A DNA stretch of 15,637 nt from Candidatus Heimdallarchaeota archaeon LC_3 (GCA_001940645.1 MDVS01000099.1:1-15637); one strand, 5' to 3'; counted from the stretch's first letter, positions 1 to 7,829 are shown. Program-made: numbers and translations. Notes: a model not told the origin generated them from the letters alone.

Positions 1-75
1 ATAGGAATATTCCAAGAATATGATGTAGGTGACGCTACAGATGATCAATGGCTACGTGTGAGGTTATGCAGATGA
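1..75 (+). CDS. C-terminal end of a probable capsid decoration protein (partial)
   Basis: Frame 1 is open from the window edge and ends at TGA 73-75, giving 24 residues that finish in QWLRVRLCR. Its stop overlaps the ATG of the next gene (ATGA), as in a coupled operon. The acidic GDATDD stretch followed by a short basic beta-like tail resembles the ends of small head-decoration proteins encoded just before HK97-type capsid genes. That assignment rests on gene order and a weak compositional resemblance. Only the tail of the gene is present, so another head protein is possible. Confidence 0.5.
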   Translation: MGIFQEYDVGDATDDQWLRVRLCR

Positions 76-1127
76 TACCCATAATTTTTATTCAATTAGG
101 AATATTTTTGATATCGATTGTTTTCATCATTGTTTCTGTTGTTTCAATGGTAACTAAACCTAATGGACTAGGTGCAGATGCCTCCTATGTTGTTACTGTT
201 GAACAAATAAGAAAATATGATACTAAAATAGCTGAAATCCTTGGTGGAGCTAATATGCTCACTATGAGACAATTATTAGGTGTGGATTATTCTTATGATC
301 CTGGACTAGTCGATTTTCAAATGAAGTCTATTATTTATCCATTTTCAACTAAAGGAGTAAGCAAGTACGGTATTGAAAGCATGAGAGTAAGAGTCCGCTA
401 TAAAACCTTTACACAAAAGATTATTGCCATAGCTAAGGATGTAGAAGAAGTTTACAAAGATATAGCTTCTTTCCAGAGAAATGTTTCTGGAAAAATAGAT
501 ATCCTTGGGAATAATGTTCAAGCTGCAGGTCATCTCATTAATTGGGATGAAGATTATAATTTATTCAATGGTAATTCTGATGAAGGATTAAATGGTTTTC
601 TTGATGGAGATGGTGTTACAGTTCCAACAGATATTGGAGGTCCAACAGGAGCTTGGGATGATCCTACAGATCTTTTTGCAGATTTTCCTAAGTTTATTCG
701 AAGACTTAGAAGGTACGGATTTATTGGACCTGTAATATGTCTAACTGATCCTTTCCTTTTCGCACAAGCATTTATTGGAAGAATGTTAGATGATGGAACT
801 AATTACTATGATGCATCTGTTCTTAACTGGGCATTAGATATGCTTTCAGGTGGAAGATTTGTCCTGAGTCCATATCCATTTGTTAATCCTAAAACAACTC
901 AATCCACATCTCGAGCTATTCCTGAATTATCAGCTGGAGCTAATCATCTTTTTGTAGCAGGTGTCCAACATAAAGACAATCACGTAGGAATTGCTGAGGA
1001 TGTGAAAGGATTTAATAAACCATCTGTTGAAGGTGACTTAGCTAGAAGATTCAGAGAATTTGTAACAATCAAAATGAATCAGCCTAGAGCATGGACTTTC
1101 ATGAATGCCATTGATGAAACTACATAA
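72..1127 (+). CDS. Major capsid protein, HK97 fold, encapsulin-like
   Basis: 351 residues from ATG 72, chosen because GTGAGG (58-63) sits 8 nt upstream and the codon overlaps the previous stop as ATGA; ATG 48 and 66 are in frame but fit the site less well. The pattern matches the encapsulin/HK97 capsid superfamily. An LTMRQLLGV segment (63-71) is followed by a PG turn. The spine helix leads into LINWDEDYNLFNG (155-167), like the family's ED..LFNG element, then a G-L-x-G-F motif. The A-domain runs GFIGPVICLTDPFLF to LSGGRFVLSPYPF (216-270), and the last strand is FVTIKMNQPRAW (330-341). It would self-assemble into the capsid shell. Oddly, residues 1-25 are an uncharged hydrophobic helix, like a membrane anchor or signal. 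Met26 (147) would remove it but has no ribosome binding site. Confidence 0.85.
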   Translation: MIPIIFIQLGIFLISIVFIIVSVVSMVTKPNGLGADASYVVTVEQIRKYDTKIAEILGGANMLTMRQLLGVDYSYDPGLVDFQMKSIIYPFSTKGVSKYGIESMRVRVRYKTFTQKIIAIAKDVEEVYKDIASFQRNVSGKIDILGNNVQAAGHLINWDEDYNLFNGNSDEGLNGFLDGDGVTVPTDIGGPTGAWDDPTDLFADFPKFIRRLRRYGFIGPVICLTDPFLFAQAFIGRMLDDGTNYYDASVLNWALDMLSGGRFVLSPYPFVNPKTTQSTSRAIPELSAGANHLFVAGVQHKDNHVGIAEDVKGFNKPSVEGDLARRFREFVTIKMNQPRAWTFMNAIDETT

Positions 1128-1172
1128 GTTTCCACTTCCTCCCTTTTCTTTTTATATTTTGGAAGTGTTATA
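1128..1172 (+). promoter_or_regulatory. Pyrimidine tract and hairpin between capsid and adaptor genes
   Basis: The gap after the capsid gene holds CACTTCC (1133-1139) and its exact complement GGAAGTG (1161-1167), enclosing a 21-nt loop that is nearly all pyrimidine and then TTTTATATTTT. The right arm is also the only ribosome-binding-like sequence for the gene at 1173. Pairing would hide that site, and the T-rich tract could end some transcripts in an archaeon. Either effect would lower expression of downstream genes relative to the capsid protein. Confidence 0.5.
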
Positions 1173-1496
1173 ATGGCTTATGCTACAAGTGCTTATATTA
1201 ACAGTTTTACTAACTCAGCTTATGCAGCTGGAGATGTTACAGCTGCTATTACTTTAGCTGATGCTTTAGTTGATTCTTACACTAGATCATCAAGTTTATC
1301 TGGAACAGCTGTTATAGTTGCATCCAGTCTTTTAGCAGCTAGAATTCTCCAACAGGGATTAATTCATACTTTACAAAAGCAAAATATGGAGATACAAACA
1401 TTTCTTCCCAAATTAATGAGTAATGAAATCAAGGTACTTCTCGAACCATTTATGAATACAGATTATGAAGGAATTCATTCTGAGGATGCAAATTAA
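1173..1496 (+). CDS. Probable head-tail adaptor
   Basis: 107 residues, predicted almost entirely helical and Ala-rich in the first half (ITLADALVDSYTRSSSLSGTAVIVASSLLAARIL, roughly 26-59), with an acidic C-terminus. Size, helical content and position directly after the capsid gene fit the HK97 gp6/SPP1 gp15 adaptor class, which forms a ring under the portal. Those proteins often show an 'ALIDSYTG' pattern like the ALVDSYTRS here. GGAAGTG 6-12 nt upstream of the ATG may be the ribosome binding site, and it is half of a possible hairpin. The function is inferred from order and general character, not from a diagnostic motif. Confidence 0.55.
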   Translation: MAYATSAYINSFTNSAYAAGDVTAAITLADALVDSYTRSSSLSGTAVIVASSLLAARILQQGLIHTLQKQNMEIQTFLPKLMSNEIKVLLEPFMNTDYEGIHSEDAN

Positions 1497-1498
1497 CA

Positions 1499-1999
1499 AT
1501 GGTAGGAACTGGAAGGGCAGGTTCTGGAAAAATTGTTTTGTACTTTAGATCAGGTGAATTTAAAGATGAACCTAAAAAGTTTCAAGAAAAATTATTGGCA
1601 GCTTTCCAGGGATCAATTGAAGAAGGAACAGAAGATTTCAAAGCTTCATTTGTGAAAAAGGTTGCAAGAAAAACAGGTGCATTTAGAAAATGGTTCAAAA
1701 AAATGATAACCATGCAGGGAGATATCGGGGATGAAGTTGTTCGAGTAAGATTAAAATTTAAACCTCCTCCAACTGATAAATATTACAAATATCATATTCC
1801 AGCTTTTGCTCCAAAAACTCGTTTTCGTGTTGGTAAGCCATATAAAGATCCAACTACACCTGGAACTGAACCTATTAGCATAAGTAAAGCTTTGAAGTTA
1901 TGGAGTACAGCAATCGAAAAAAGAATGATGATTAAATTTGCAGCTTTAGGAGTGAGTCTTAAAACATCAGTTAAAGCTAGATGGTATAGAAGTGGATAA
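1499..1999 (+). CDS. Probable neck / tail completion protein, HK97 gp10-like
   Basis: 166 residues, strongly basic. The key segment is an early helix (FQEKLLAAFQGSIEEGTEDF, about 29-48) followed by VKKVARKTGAFRKWFKKM (52-69). This resembles the HK97 gp10 family's basic helix and 'TGxLR' turn. A basic beta-rich middle and a C-terminal helix follow (SKALKLWSTAIEKRMMIKF). Proteins of this family close the neck between the head adaptor and the tail terminator, and the gene lies exactly there. GAGGAT (1482-1487) is the likely ribosome binding site, 11 nt before ATG. An alternative is a more distant minor tail protein. Confidence 0.6.
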   Translation: MVGTGRAGSGKIVLYFRSGEFKDEPKKFQEKLLAAFQGSIEEGTEDFKASFVKKVARKTGAFRKWFKKMITMQGDIGDEVVRVRLKFKPPPTDKYYKYHIPAFAPKTRFRVGKPYKDPTTPGTEPISISKALKLWSTAIEKRMMIKFAALGVSLKTSVKARWYRSG

Positions 2000-2001
2000 T
2001 A

Positions 2002-2430
2002 ATGGCTAATAAGTTTACACCTGTAACAGATTTAGAAACATATTGGAATACTAATTTTGTTCATGGTAATGTGTCAGGAATATCGGGAAAACCTACTTTT
2101 ACTCGTAAAGCTGAAGGTTTAACTCCATCTTCTAGTGTTACTGGTGTTGTTCAGTTTAAAGCTAGTCGATTATTACAAACTGAAGGTAAAGGCGATTATT
2201 ATAGAAATGAGTTCTTCGCCATTGATGTTGAAATTTATTTCGAAGGAAATGAAACAACAATAAGGGAAATCCTTGGGGAGTTAGATCGTTTAAACAATGT
2301 AAATAATCAATTATCAAATCGAACTTATCAGTATAATATTATTTATGATTGGGATGGAGATATTGATATCGGTAAAATGAAATGTACTGTTTTAGCTAAA
2401 AAATACTTTGTGAGTGTACCTACATCATGA
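2002..2430 (+). CDS. Probable tail terminator protein
   Basis: 142 residues, mixed alpha/beta. A basic, Ser/Thr-rich N-terminal half is followed by a long strand (FFAIDVEIYF, about 70-79), a helix (TTIREILGELDRLNNVNNQ) and a final strand pair (RTYQYNIIYDWDG, KMKCTVLAKKYF). This strand-helix-strand plan and the position between the neck protein and the tail tube agree with tail terminators such as lambda gpU, which cap the tail tube at the head end. The ATG follows the previous stop by 2 nt, and its own stop overlaps the next ATG as ATGA. No signature motif is visible, so confidence is moderate. Confidence 0.5.
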   Translation: MANKFTPVTDLETYWNTNFVHGNVSGISGKPTFTRKAEGLTPSSSVTGVVQFKASRLLQTEGKGDYYRNEFFAIDVEIYFEGNETTIREILGELDRLNNVNNQLSNRTYQYNIIYDWDGDIDIGKMKCTVLAKKYFVSVPTS

Positions 2431-2825
2431 GTCCTGAAATGGATCTAACAATTGATGCTACAGAAGCTAAAATGGAAATGGCAGCTCTAGAACAACATGC
2501 AGCTATAACATTGGAAGGAGTTATGAAAACCATTTCAACTAGTTATATGGCTTTTAGTTTATTCTTAGATATTTTTCACACGACATTACCTATGACTCTT
2601 CAACTAGCAGCTACAGCTTCTCTTATGATAGGATCAATGTTTGTCGACCTAGCGACAGCTCAAGCTGCAGCTGGTATTACTGGTGTTATGGCTATTAAAG
2701 CGGGTATAACTCTTATGGCAGCTGCAATGATGTTTAATCGAGCTATGATTCTAGAACAACAGGCTTCTGAAACTGAACAAAGTATTAATTCAATGATTCA
2801 CTTATTGGATTTGATGACAAGATGA
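2427..2825 (+). CDS. Hydrophobic helical tail-module protein; possible very short tape measure
   Basis: 132 residues. Residues 1-35 are amphipathic (LTIDATEAKMEMAALEQHAA), residues about 40-108 form two or three hydrophobic Ala/Met-rich helices, and the C-terminal 24 residues are polar and helical. Tape measure proteins often begin with an 'LxIDxxEA' coil and carry membrane-active hydrophobic stretches, and the slot between terminator and tube is close to where one belongs. If so, it is extremely short, since tail length scales with tape measure length. Alternatives are a virion membrane protein or a chaperone for the tail tube. The start overlaps the preceding stop by four bases (ATGA), so translation is coupled. 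Confidence 0.45.
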   Translation: MSPEMDLTIDATEAKMEMAALEQHAAITLEGVMKTISTSYMAFSLFLDIFHTTLPMTLQLAATASLMIGSMFVDLATAQAAAGITGVMAIKAGITLMAAAMMFNRAMILEQQASETEQSINSMIHLLDLMTR

Positions 2826-2941
2826 ACGAATTTATTTTACTGAATATAATTTATTTAATTTTTATTGGTTATTTGATGATAAGAATATATTTGGCTGTAA
2901 CAAAAGAAAAAAAAGGTGAAACTAAAGATGTCAGTCCATGA
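2822..2941 (+). CDS. Small single-pass membrane peptide (39 aa)
   Basis: ATG 2822 overlaps the preceding stop (ATGA) and the frame ends at TGA 2939-2941, overlapping the tail tube gene by 14 nt. The peptide starts MNEFILLNIIYLIFIGYLMI, a hydrophobic helix of about 22 residues, followed by a Lys/Glu-rich cytosolic-type tail. The tail codons also contain the AGGTGA ribosome binding site of the next gene. No function is recognised. Its place beside another hydrophobic protein suggests a structural or assembly role, or a small lysis-type protein, but it may only serve to couple translation. Confidence 0.55.
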   Translation: MNEFILLNIIYLIFIGYLMIRIYLAVTKEKKGETKDVSP

Positions 2942-3935
2942 TACAGCTCAAGAAATAGGATGGGGTCATGAAGGTACTCCAGAAACAGATGCCATTAATA
3001 ATGGTTCAGCTAAATATTGGAAGATTGGAGTTAAACTTAAGGACCTAATAGCTGAACATCCTGAACATATAGTTGACTATAGACCTATTTATAATTCTTC
3101 TAAATTATATCCAAGTGATGCTCAAAGAATAGCTACACATGGAACAGGTGGGTGGGTTTATTATCCTGTTAATGGAATAATGCTTTACTTACTTTTTGGG
3201 GGAAGTTCAACATCAACAAGTATTCACACTGTAGGTGGAGTAAGTAATATTTTAGGTCCAGGTGGAGTTCAGCCCTGGATTACAATACGAAGTCAGATGA
3301 CAGGTGGAACAGATGATAAATTTATTTCAGCAAAAGGAGCTAAGATTCAATCTGTTGGTAGTAATGTTAATTTTCTTTCTGATTGGAAATATATGACAGA
3401 AACAATCACTTACAATGCTATTAAGACAGAAGCTGCAGCTCATGCAGCTGCTTACTCACCTGTCCATCCAACAGATGATTATTTGATGAATGGTACTCCA
3501 AGAACAGATCGTTATTGTGTCAATCCAGATAATACTATTTTTACCTGGAGTGGTGATAATTTCTTAAGTGAAATAGCAGGACTCAATATCGAAAATGTTA
3601 ATCATCATCGATTAGGAAGAATCGATAATCAAACAGAATTAGAATATATTGATCTAGGAAATTATACTAAAATTTTCACTATGAGTTTTACACGTGGGAA
3701 TGTCGAGGAAATATGGAATGATTTCAAAGCTGGAACTCAAAGAACTATGGTTTTCAAAATTTATAATGGTTCTACTTATTATCGAGAATACACCTGGACA
3801 AAAGCTACGTTAACAAAATGTAATGCTCCTTATACAGATTTAAAAGAAACTAATCTCTGGACAGTTAGTGGTTTTGCTGAGCAATTAGAAATTAAAATCA
3901 AGGATGGAGTTAGTGATAGTTTCTATGATGATTAA
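2928..3935 (+). CDS. Tail tube (major tail) protein
   Basis: 335 residues from ATG 2928. The upstream GTG at 2916 lies inside the AAAGGTGA ribosome binding site and is rejected as a start. The N-terminus IGWGHEGTPETD (14-25 region) resembles the 'GxGxExTxGT' opening common to tail tube proteins. The rest is Gly/Ser/Thr-rich and beta-rich, with repeated aromatic strands (GWVYYPVNGIMLYLLFGG, KIFTMSFTRG, TMVFKIYNGSTYY). It is large for a tube protein, so residues about 130-220 probably form an extra surface domain. The hub gene follows directly. It would polymerise into the hollow tail tube. Confidence is good on order and opening motif, moderate on fold. Confidence 0.65.
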   Translation: MSVHDTAQEIGWGHEGTPETDAINNGSAKYWKIGVKLKDLIAEHPEHIVDYRPIYNSSKLYPSDAQRIATHGTGGWVYYPVNGIMLYLLFGGSSTSTSIHTVGGVSNILGPGGVQPWITIRSQMTGGTDDKFISAKGAKIQSVGSNVNFLSDWKYMTETITYNAIKTEAAAHAAAYSPVHPTDDYLMNGTPRTDRYCVNPDNTIFTWSGDNFLSEIAGLNIENVNHHRLGRIDNQTELEYIDLGNYTKIFTMSFTRGNVEEIWNDFKAGTQRTMVFKIYNGSTYYREYTWTKATLTKCNAPYTDLKETNLWTVSGFAEQLEIKIKDGVSDSFYDD

Positions 3936-3954
3936 TTTCTTCAGGTGATAATTA

Positions 3955-5694
3955 ATGAGACTTTACCTTAAAGATGGAACTGGAGATGAATTTACACAAA
4001 TAAAGTTTCACACTGTAAATAATGCTATTGCATTAGGTGGTGTATTATCATTTACTTATCGTGATCCTTTAATGGCCAATATTGCTATAGTAAAAAAATT
4101 TACTAATCAGCGTGTTGAAGTACGGAAAAATGATGGTTCTACAGTAATATGGGAAGGTGTGATTAATTTCTCTCTATTTAATAGCATTACACAAACTTGG
4201 TTAATTAGTGGATCAACTACAGGAAGGATTTTAGCGGAAACGGCTTGTTATTATAATGGATTATTAGCTTCAGGAATAGTAACATTAATCGATACTGATG
4301 ATACCCCGCCTGAAGTTACTGATAGTAACCAAACATTTAATAATAGTTTACAAGATTCTTTTGCTGTTTTTAGTGATAAGGGAGCTGAAGAGGATGATCA
4401 AGAAGTAATATGGCCTAATAGCGATAGCTCATTTGTTAATGGTGGAATAGCTCCTACTTCAACAGATGGAGATTGGACTGATCTTAAAGAACATTCAACT
4501 AGTATGCTTATTTTAGATACAAATGATCGAGCTCTTGATTATTATGGTATTGAAATTGTTTGGACAGTTCCAAATGAAGACACAAGCGTTAAAGCTACTA
4601 TAACTATTGATTGTATGTTTCAAAATAGAAGTTATTTTGCTACAGATGGTTCAGATTCACCTATTATACAAATATATGATTTTGTTGGTGGTACTTGGAG
4701 AAAAACTGATGCTTCTACTAGTGGAGATGTATCAGGATTAGGAAGAATTACAGGTGGAGCTACAGCATGGGGTGGAAGTCATAATGCTCGTTATATTCGT
4801 TATATTGAAATAACATCTAATCTGAGTAAATATTTTGATGGATCTAACAAGTGTAAAGTAAGAGTATTAATGGGCCAAACAGGTGAAGGAATAGATACTG
4901 TTAGAGTTTATCAGGCAATATTAATAAATAAATATGGAGTTCTTTTTTCAGCTGATAATGTAGCTTATCAAATTGATGATGTCACTAGTAGTGTGTTAAC
5001 TTTTACTGGACAAACACCTTATGCTAATGGTATTCGAATAGGCGATACTTTCAAAATAGGTGATCTTTTACACAATGTAGCTAGTAAAATGTTTCGATTT
5101 GGGATGATTAATTGGATTACTTTATCTATGGATACATCCTCACTAATCGATCCTTCAAATTTGAAGGGATCATATATTTTACCCATTCTAAAAAGATATG
5201 CTGATCAGGAAAACTGGAGAATATGGGATAAAATAGGATGGATTTTTCGTGTTGGAGCTCCATCTGTATCGACATCTTTATCATTAACTGAGGCCAATTT
5301 TACAAAATGGACCTTTGATGCTGATGGACAAAAAACCACTCGATCAGCTATTACAGGAACATCTGGAAAAGTTGAACAAACAAGACATTCATCTCCATCA
5401 TGGATTTATTCCTTTTTAGATGATGTAATAGTTGATGATCTTTTTGCAACACAAGCGAATGCAGCCTCAGCTGGAGTTAATTATCTTGCACGAAAAGAAA
5501 TCATTGCACATCATTTTGTAGGAACAATCGATTTAGATGATGGAACAGATTATTCAGCTATAGAATTGGGGAAATTAATCACAATTACCCTTTATACCGA
5601 TAAACATGTTTTTACATCCAAAGAGATCGATAAAATATCTTATACTCAGGATTCAGGCGGTCATCTTTTTTGTGAAATAATGGTGATTGAATAA
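3955..5694 (+). CDS. Tail tip hub / baseplate protein with a central inserted domain
   Basis: 579 residues; AGGTGAT (3943-3949) lies 5 nt before ATG. The N-terminal 100 residues are beta-rich with TVIWEGVINF and a 'LISGSTTGRILAET' segment, like gp27/siphovirus hub domains. The C-terminal 230 residues resume the hub plan: GIRIGDTFKIGDLLHNVASKM, then ILPILKRYADQENWRIWDKIGWIFRVG, resembling the 'lxxlaxxxgwxxxxdxxg' helix-strand of hub proteins, and a final SKEIDKISYTQD strand. Between them, about residues 110-330 are acidic, Ser/Thr/Asp-rich and beta-like (EIVWTVPNEDTSVKATITIDC, ARYIRYIEITSNLS). They could form a jelly-roll, carbohydrate-binding-like insertion, perhaps for host surface contact. 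The function follows from order plus this layout; the inserted domain's fold is inference. Confidence 0.6.
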   Translation: MRLYLKDGTGDEFTQIKFHTVNNAIALGGVLSFTYRDPLMANIAIVKKFTNQRVEVRKNDGSTVIWEGVINFSLFNSITQTWLISGSTTGRILAETACYYNGLLASGIVTLIDTDDTPPEVTDSNQTFNNSLQDSFAVFSDKGAEEDDQEVIWPNSDSSFVNGGIAPTSTDGDWTDLKEHSTSMLILDTNDRALDYYGIEIVWTVPNEDTSVKATITIDCMFQNRSYFATDGSDSPIIQIYDFVGGTWRKTDASTSGDVSGLGRITGGATAWGGSHNARYIRYIEITSNLSKYFDGSNKCKVRVLMGQTGEGIDTVRVYQAILINKYGVLFSADNVAYQIDDVTSSVLTFTGQTPYANGIRIGDTFKIGDLLHNVASKMFRFGMINWITLSMDTSSLIDPSNLKGSYILPILKRYADQENWRIWDKIGWIFRVGAPSVSTSLSLTEANFTKWTFDADGQKTTRSAITGTSGKVEQTRHSSPSWIYSFLDDVIVDDLFATQANAASAGVNYLARKEIIAHHFVGTIDLDDGTDYSAIELGKLITITLYTDKHVFTSKEIDKISYTQDSGGHLFCEIMVIE

Positions 5695-5695
5695 A

Positions 5696-7600
5696 ATGTC
5701 TATGCCAATAGTAAAATTAGCTGACACAATAAGATTACTTCGATTAGAAGTTAATCAAATGAAAGGACAATATGCAGCTAGTCCTTTGGGAAATCAAACT
5801 TTTGCACAAGCAGCTAGTGGTGAGACCCTTTACAATACAACTCTAAACACAACTTCTTTCGAAAATGCTACTTTCAAGGATGATCAGTTAATAACTTCAA
5901 CAGGTAATGCATTAGGTTTTCCTAGAACAGATGCTGATACAATAGCAGGATTATTAACAGAACAACAGTTAGAAAATAAAACAATGGTTCAGCCTATAAT
6001 TGGAATTATTAAACCTACAGCAGAAACTGCGATAACTCTTCCTGTAGTGACTGATACTTTTGTTACATTAGCTGCGACTCAAATATTAACAGCTAAAACT
6101 CTAACTACACCTACGATTAATACATCTTTTACTTTTGCAAGAGGAACTAATCCAGCTACAATAACTAAAACTAATAATGTTAAAGAGCTTACTTTCGGTT
6201 CCGCTGTATTAAAAACAGCAGAATGGCAAGGAACAGCTATAGCAGACACTTATCTAGCGGGTTTATCTGCATCAAAGCTTTCTGGAACTATTGCTAGTGC
6301 TAGAATATCCGGAGCTTATACTGGAATTACACAAGTAGGAACTATAGCTGCAGGAGTATGGCAGGGTACTCAGATAATTGATACTTATTTAGCAGCTTTA
6401 GCAGCTACAAAACTTACTGGAACTGTTGCTAGTGCTAGAATAACCGGGAGTTATACTGGAATAACAGGACTAGGAACAGTAACTGTTGGTAATATTTCAG
6501 CAGCGTTATTAACATCTGGAACTCTTCCAACAGCTAGATTATCAGGAACTTATAATTCTGTTACAGGATTAAGTGGTTTAACATCTTTAACATTAACTGG
6601 AACATTAACTATGGTTAATGGAACTAATAATGCAACTATAACCAAAACTCCTAACGAAGATAAAGTTATTTTTTCTAATGGTTTACAGGTGACTACAGGA
6701 GAGTTTTCAGCTACTAGTGTTATTATTGGAGATCAGATTTTATCAGAAACAGCTGGATTATTAGTTATTACAAATGCCTCTCCCGGAATAATTCTTAAAG
6801 ATAGTAATGGAGCAGGAACAGCCTCTACAGGTTTTTTTCGTGCCTTTGATTCAAATGAGGTAACGACCTTTCAATTAGGAATAGAAAGTGAAGTTAATAA
6901 TAATGTTATACTAAAAAATTTAACTTCAGGTGCTAATATTGAGTTAAATACTACTGGAGCTGGAGGGGTGAAATTAAATTCTGGAGCTGCAATTACTGCA
7001 TTTGATAATACACCTTTGGTTGGTTCTGTCACGAAAGTTCCAACAAATACAACAGTAAAGGTATATGTTGATGCTGGTGATACAGCTATTCAAACACAAG
7101 TTGATGATAAACTTCATGCAAACGAATCAAGTTATACCGAAACTGTTGCCTGTAATTATATTTTCGTGCCTAGAGGAACAACAACTCTTTATGGAGGAGA
7201 AAATGTTAGAGAATCAGCTACAGGCACTAAGCAAATCGGTTTTTCAGTTCAACCTCCTAAATGGTTATACAAATATGCTACTGATAATTCTTTAATAGTA
7301 ACAATAACTACATTGACAATCAACTGGAATAATACTGTAGATGCTGATTATATAACAAAAGTAAGAGCATGGCATATGAACTGGGATAGTTCAACTAGTG
7401 CTTCTCTTTATGATGTTGGCACAAATTTAGGACAGGGAACAGGAACAGCTCCTAATGTATTTCGAAATGATGTTATTAATATCAATGATCAAGATTTAGA
7501 AGAAGGAGATTGGATATTTCTCTTACCTGAAGTACAACAAGGAACAGGACAATCATGTCAATTTTTCAGTCTATCAGTGACTTATACAATAGCACCATAG
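5696..7600 (+). CDS. Tail fibre / receptor-binding protein with tandem repeats
   Basis: 634 residues. ATG 5696 is preceded by GGTGAT (5682-5687); a TTG at 5687 lies inside that site. The N-terminus has a short helix (IVKLADTIRLLRLEVNQMKGQ) suited to trimerisation or attachment to the hub. Residues 45-420 are Thr/Ser/Gly/Ala-rich beta repeats of the 'GTIxxARxxGxYTGIT' kind found in viral fibres, including two 45-aa units. The C-terminal 170 residues lose the repeat and form a compact Trp/Tyr-containing domain (PPKWLYKYATDNSLIVTITT, NWNNTVDADYITKVRAWHMN), probably the receptor-binding head. It follows the hub gene with a 1-nt gap and is the last large structural gene. No enzymatic motif was seen. 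Confidence 0.75.
   Translation: MSMPIVKLADTIRLLRLEVNQMKGQYAASPLGNQTFAQAASGETLYNTTLNTTSFENATFKDDQLITSTGNALGFPRTDADTIAGLLTEQQLENKTMVQPIIGIIKPTAETAITLPVVTDTFVTLAATQILTAKTLTTPTINTSFTFARGTNPATITKTNNVKELTFGSAVLKTAEWQGTAIADTYLAGLSASKLSGTIASARISGAYTGITQVGTIAAGVWQGTQIIDTYLAALAATKLTGTVASARITGSYTGITGLGTVTVGNISAALLTSGTLPTARLSGTYNSVTGLSGLTSLTLTGTLTMVNGTNNATITKTPNEDKVIFSNGLQVTTGEFSATSVIIGDQILSETAGLLVITNASPGIILKDSNGAGTASTGFFRAFDSNEVTTFQLGIESEVNNNVILKNLTSGANIELNTTGAGGVKLNSGAAITAFDNTPLVGSVTKVPTNTTVKVYVDAGDTAIQTQVDDKLHANESSYTETVACNYIFVPRGTTTLYGGENVRESATGTKQIGFSVQPPKWLYKYATDNSLIVTITTLTINWNNTVDADYITKVRAWHMNWDSSTSASLYDVGTNLGQGTGTAPNVFRNDVININDQDLEEGDWIFLLPEVQQGTGQSCQFFSLSVTYTIAP
6224..6493 (+). repeat. Two 135-bp in-frame tandem repeats in the fibre gene
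   Basis: Each unit encodes 45 residues beginning with Trp: WQGTxIxDTYLAxLxAxKLxG, then T(I/V)ASARI and YTGIT. The units span 6224-6358 and 6359-6493. A degenerate third unit follows (TSGTLPTARLSGTYNSVTG). The repeat pair is itself flanked by a second duplicated motif, GTNxATITKTxN, near 6142 and 6619, so the fibre shaft has a nested repeat structure. Confidence 0.85.
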
Positions 7601-7620
7601 TAGTAAGATGAGGAATTAAT

Positions 7621-7827
7621 ATGAGTGAATTAAAAGAAACAGATTATACAGATTTACATGAAAAAGAAGAAGAAGATAAAAATAAAATACCTGAAGTTAT
7701 GGCTTATTGTTATAGATGCAACAAAGACACAAAAGCATTTATACCTTTTATTGATATTTATCTTTGTGATAAGTGTATAGTAATTATAAGAAAATTATTA
7801 TTAGATGGACATAAGGAAATTGAATAA
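7621..7827 (+). CDS. Small zinc-ribbon protein (68 aa)
   Basis: GATGAGGA lies just ahead of the ATG as a clear ribosome binding site. A highly charged N-terminal 25 residues (Glu/Lys/Asp) precede CYRCNKDTKAFIPFIDIYLC and DKC, giving CxxC-x16-CxxC, which is a zinc-ribbon arrangement. The C-terminus is a short amphipathic helix (IVIIRKLLLDGHKE). No family is recognised. It is the first small gene after the fibre. It could be a nucleic-acid-binding or assembly factor; it is probably cytoplasmic, as no signal or membrane segment is present. Confidence 0.7.
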   Translation: MSELKETDYTDLHEKEEEDKNKIPEVMAYCYRCNKDTKAFIPFIDIYLCDKCIVIIRKLLLDGHKEIE

Positions 7828-7829
7828 AA

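Noticed and set aside
48..71. Earlier in-frame ATG (48 and 66) for the capsid gene
   Set aside because: ATG 48 would sit deep in the preceding gene and lacks a ribosome binding site; ATG 66 is only about 2 nt from GAGG. ATG 72 has the correct spacing and overlap.
345..533. 62-aa frame on the - strand inside the capsid gene
   Set aside because: Antisense shadow of a well-supported gene, with no ribosome binding site.
2916..2927. GTG 2916 as start of the tail tube gene
   Set aside because: This GTG is part of the AAAGGTGA ribosome binding site that serves ATG 2928. The same reasoning removes GTG 12629 and TTG 5687.
7065..7295. 76-aa frame inside the fibre gene
   Set aside because: Out-of-frame shadow in repetitive fibre sequence.
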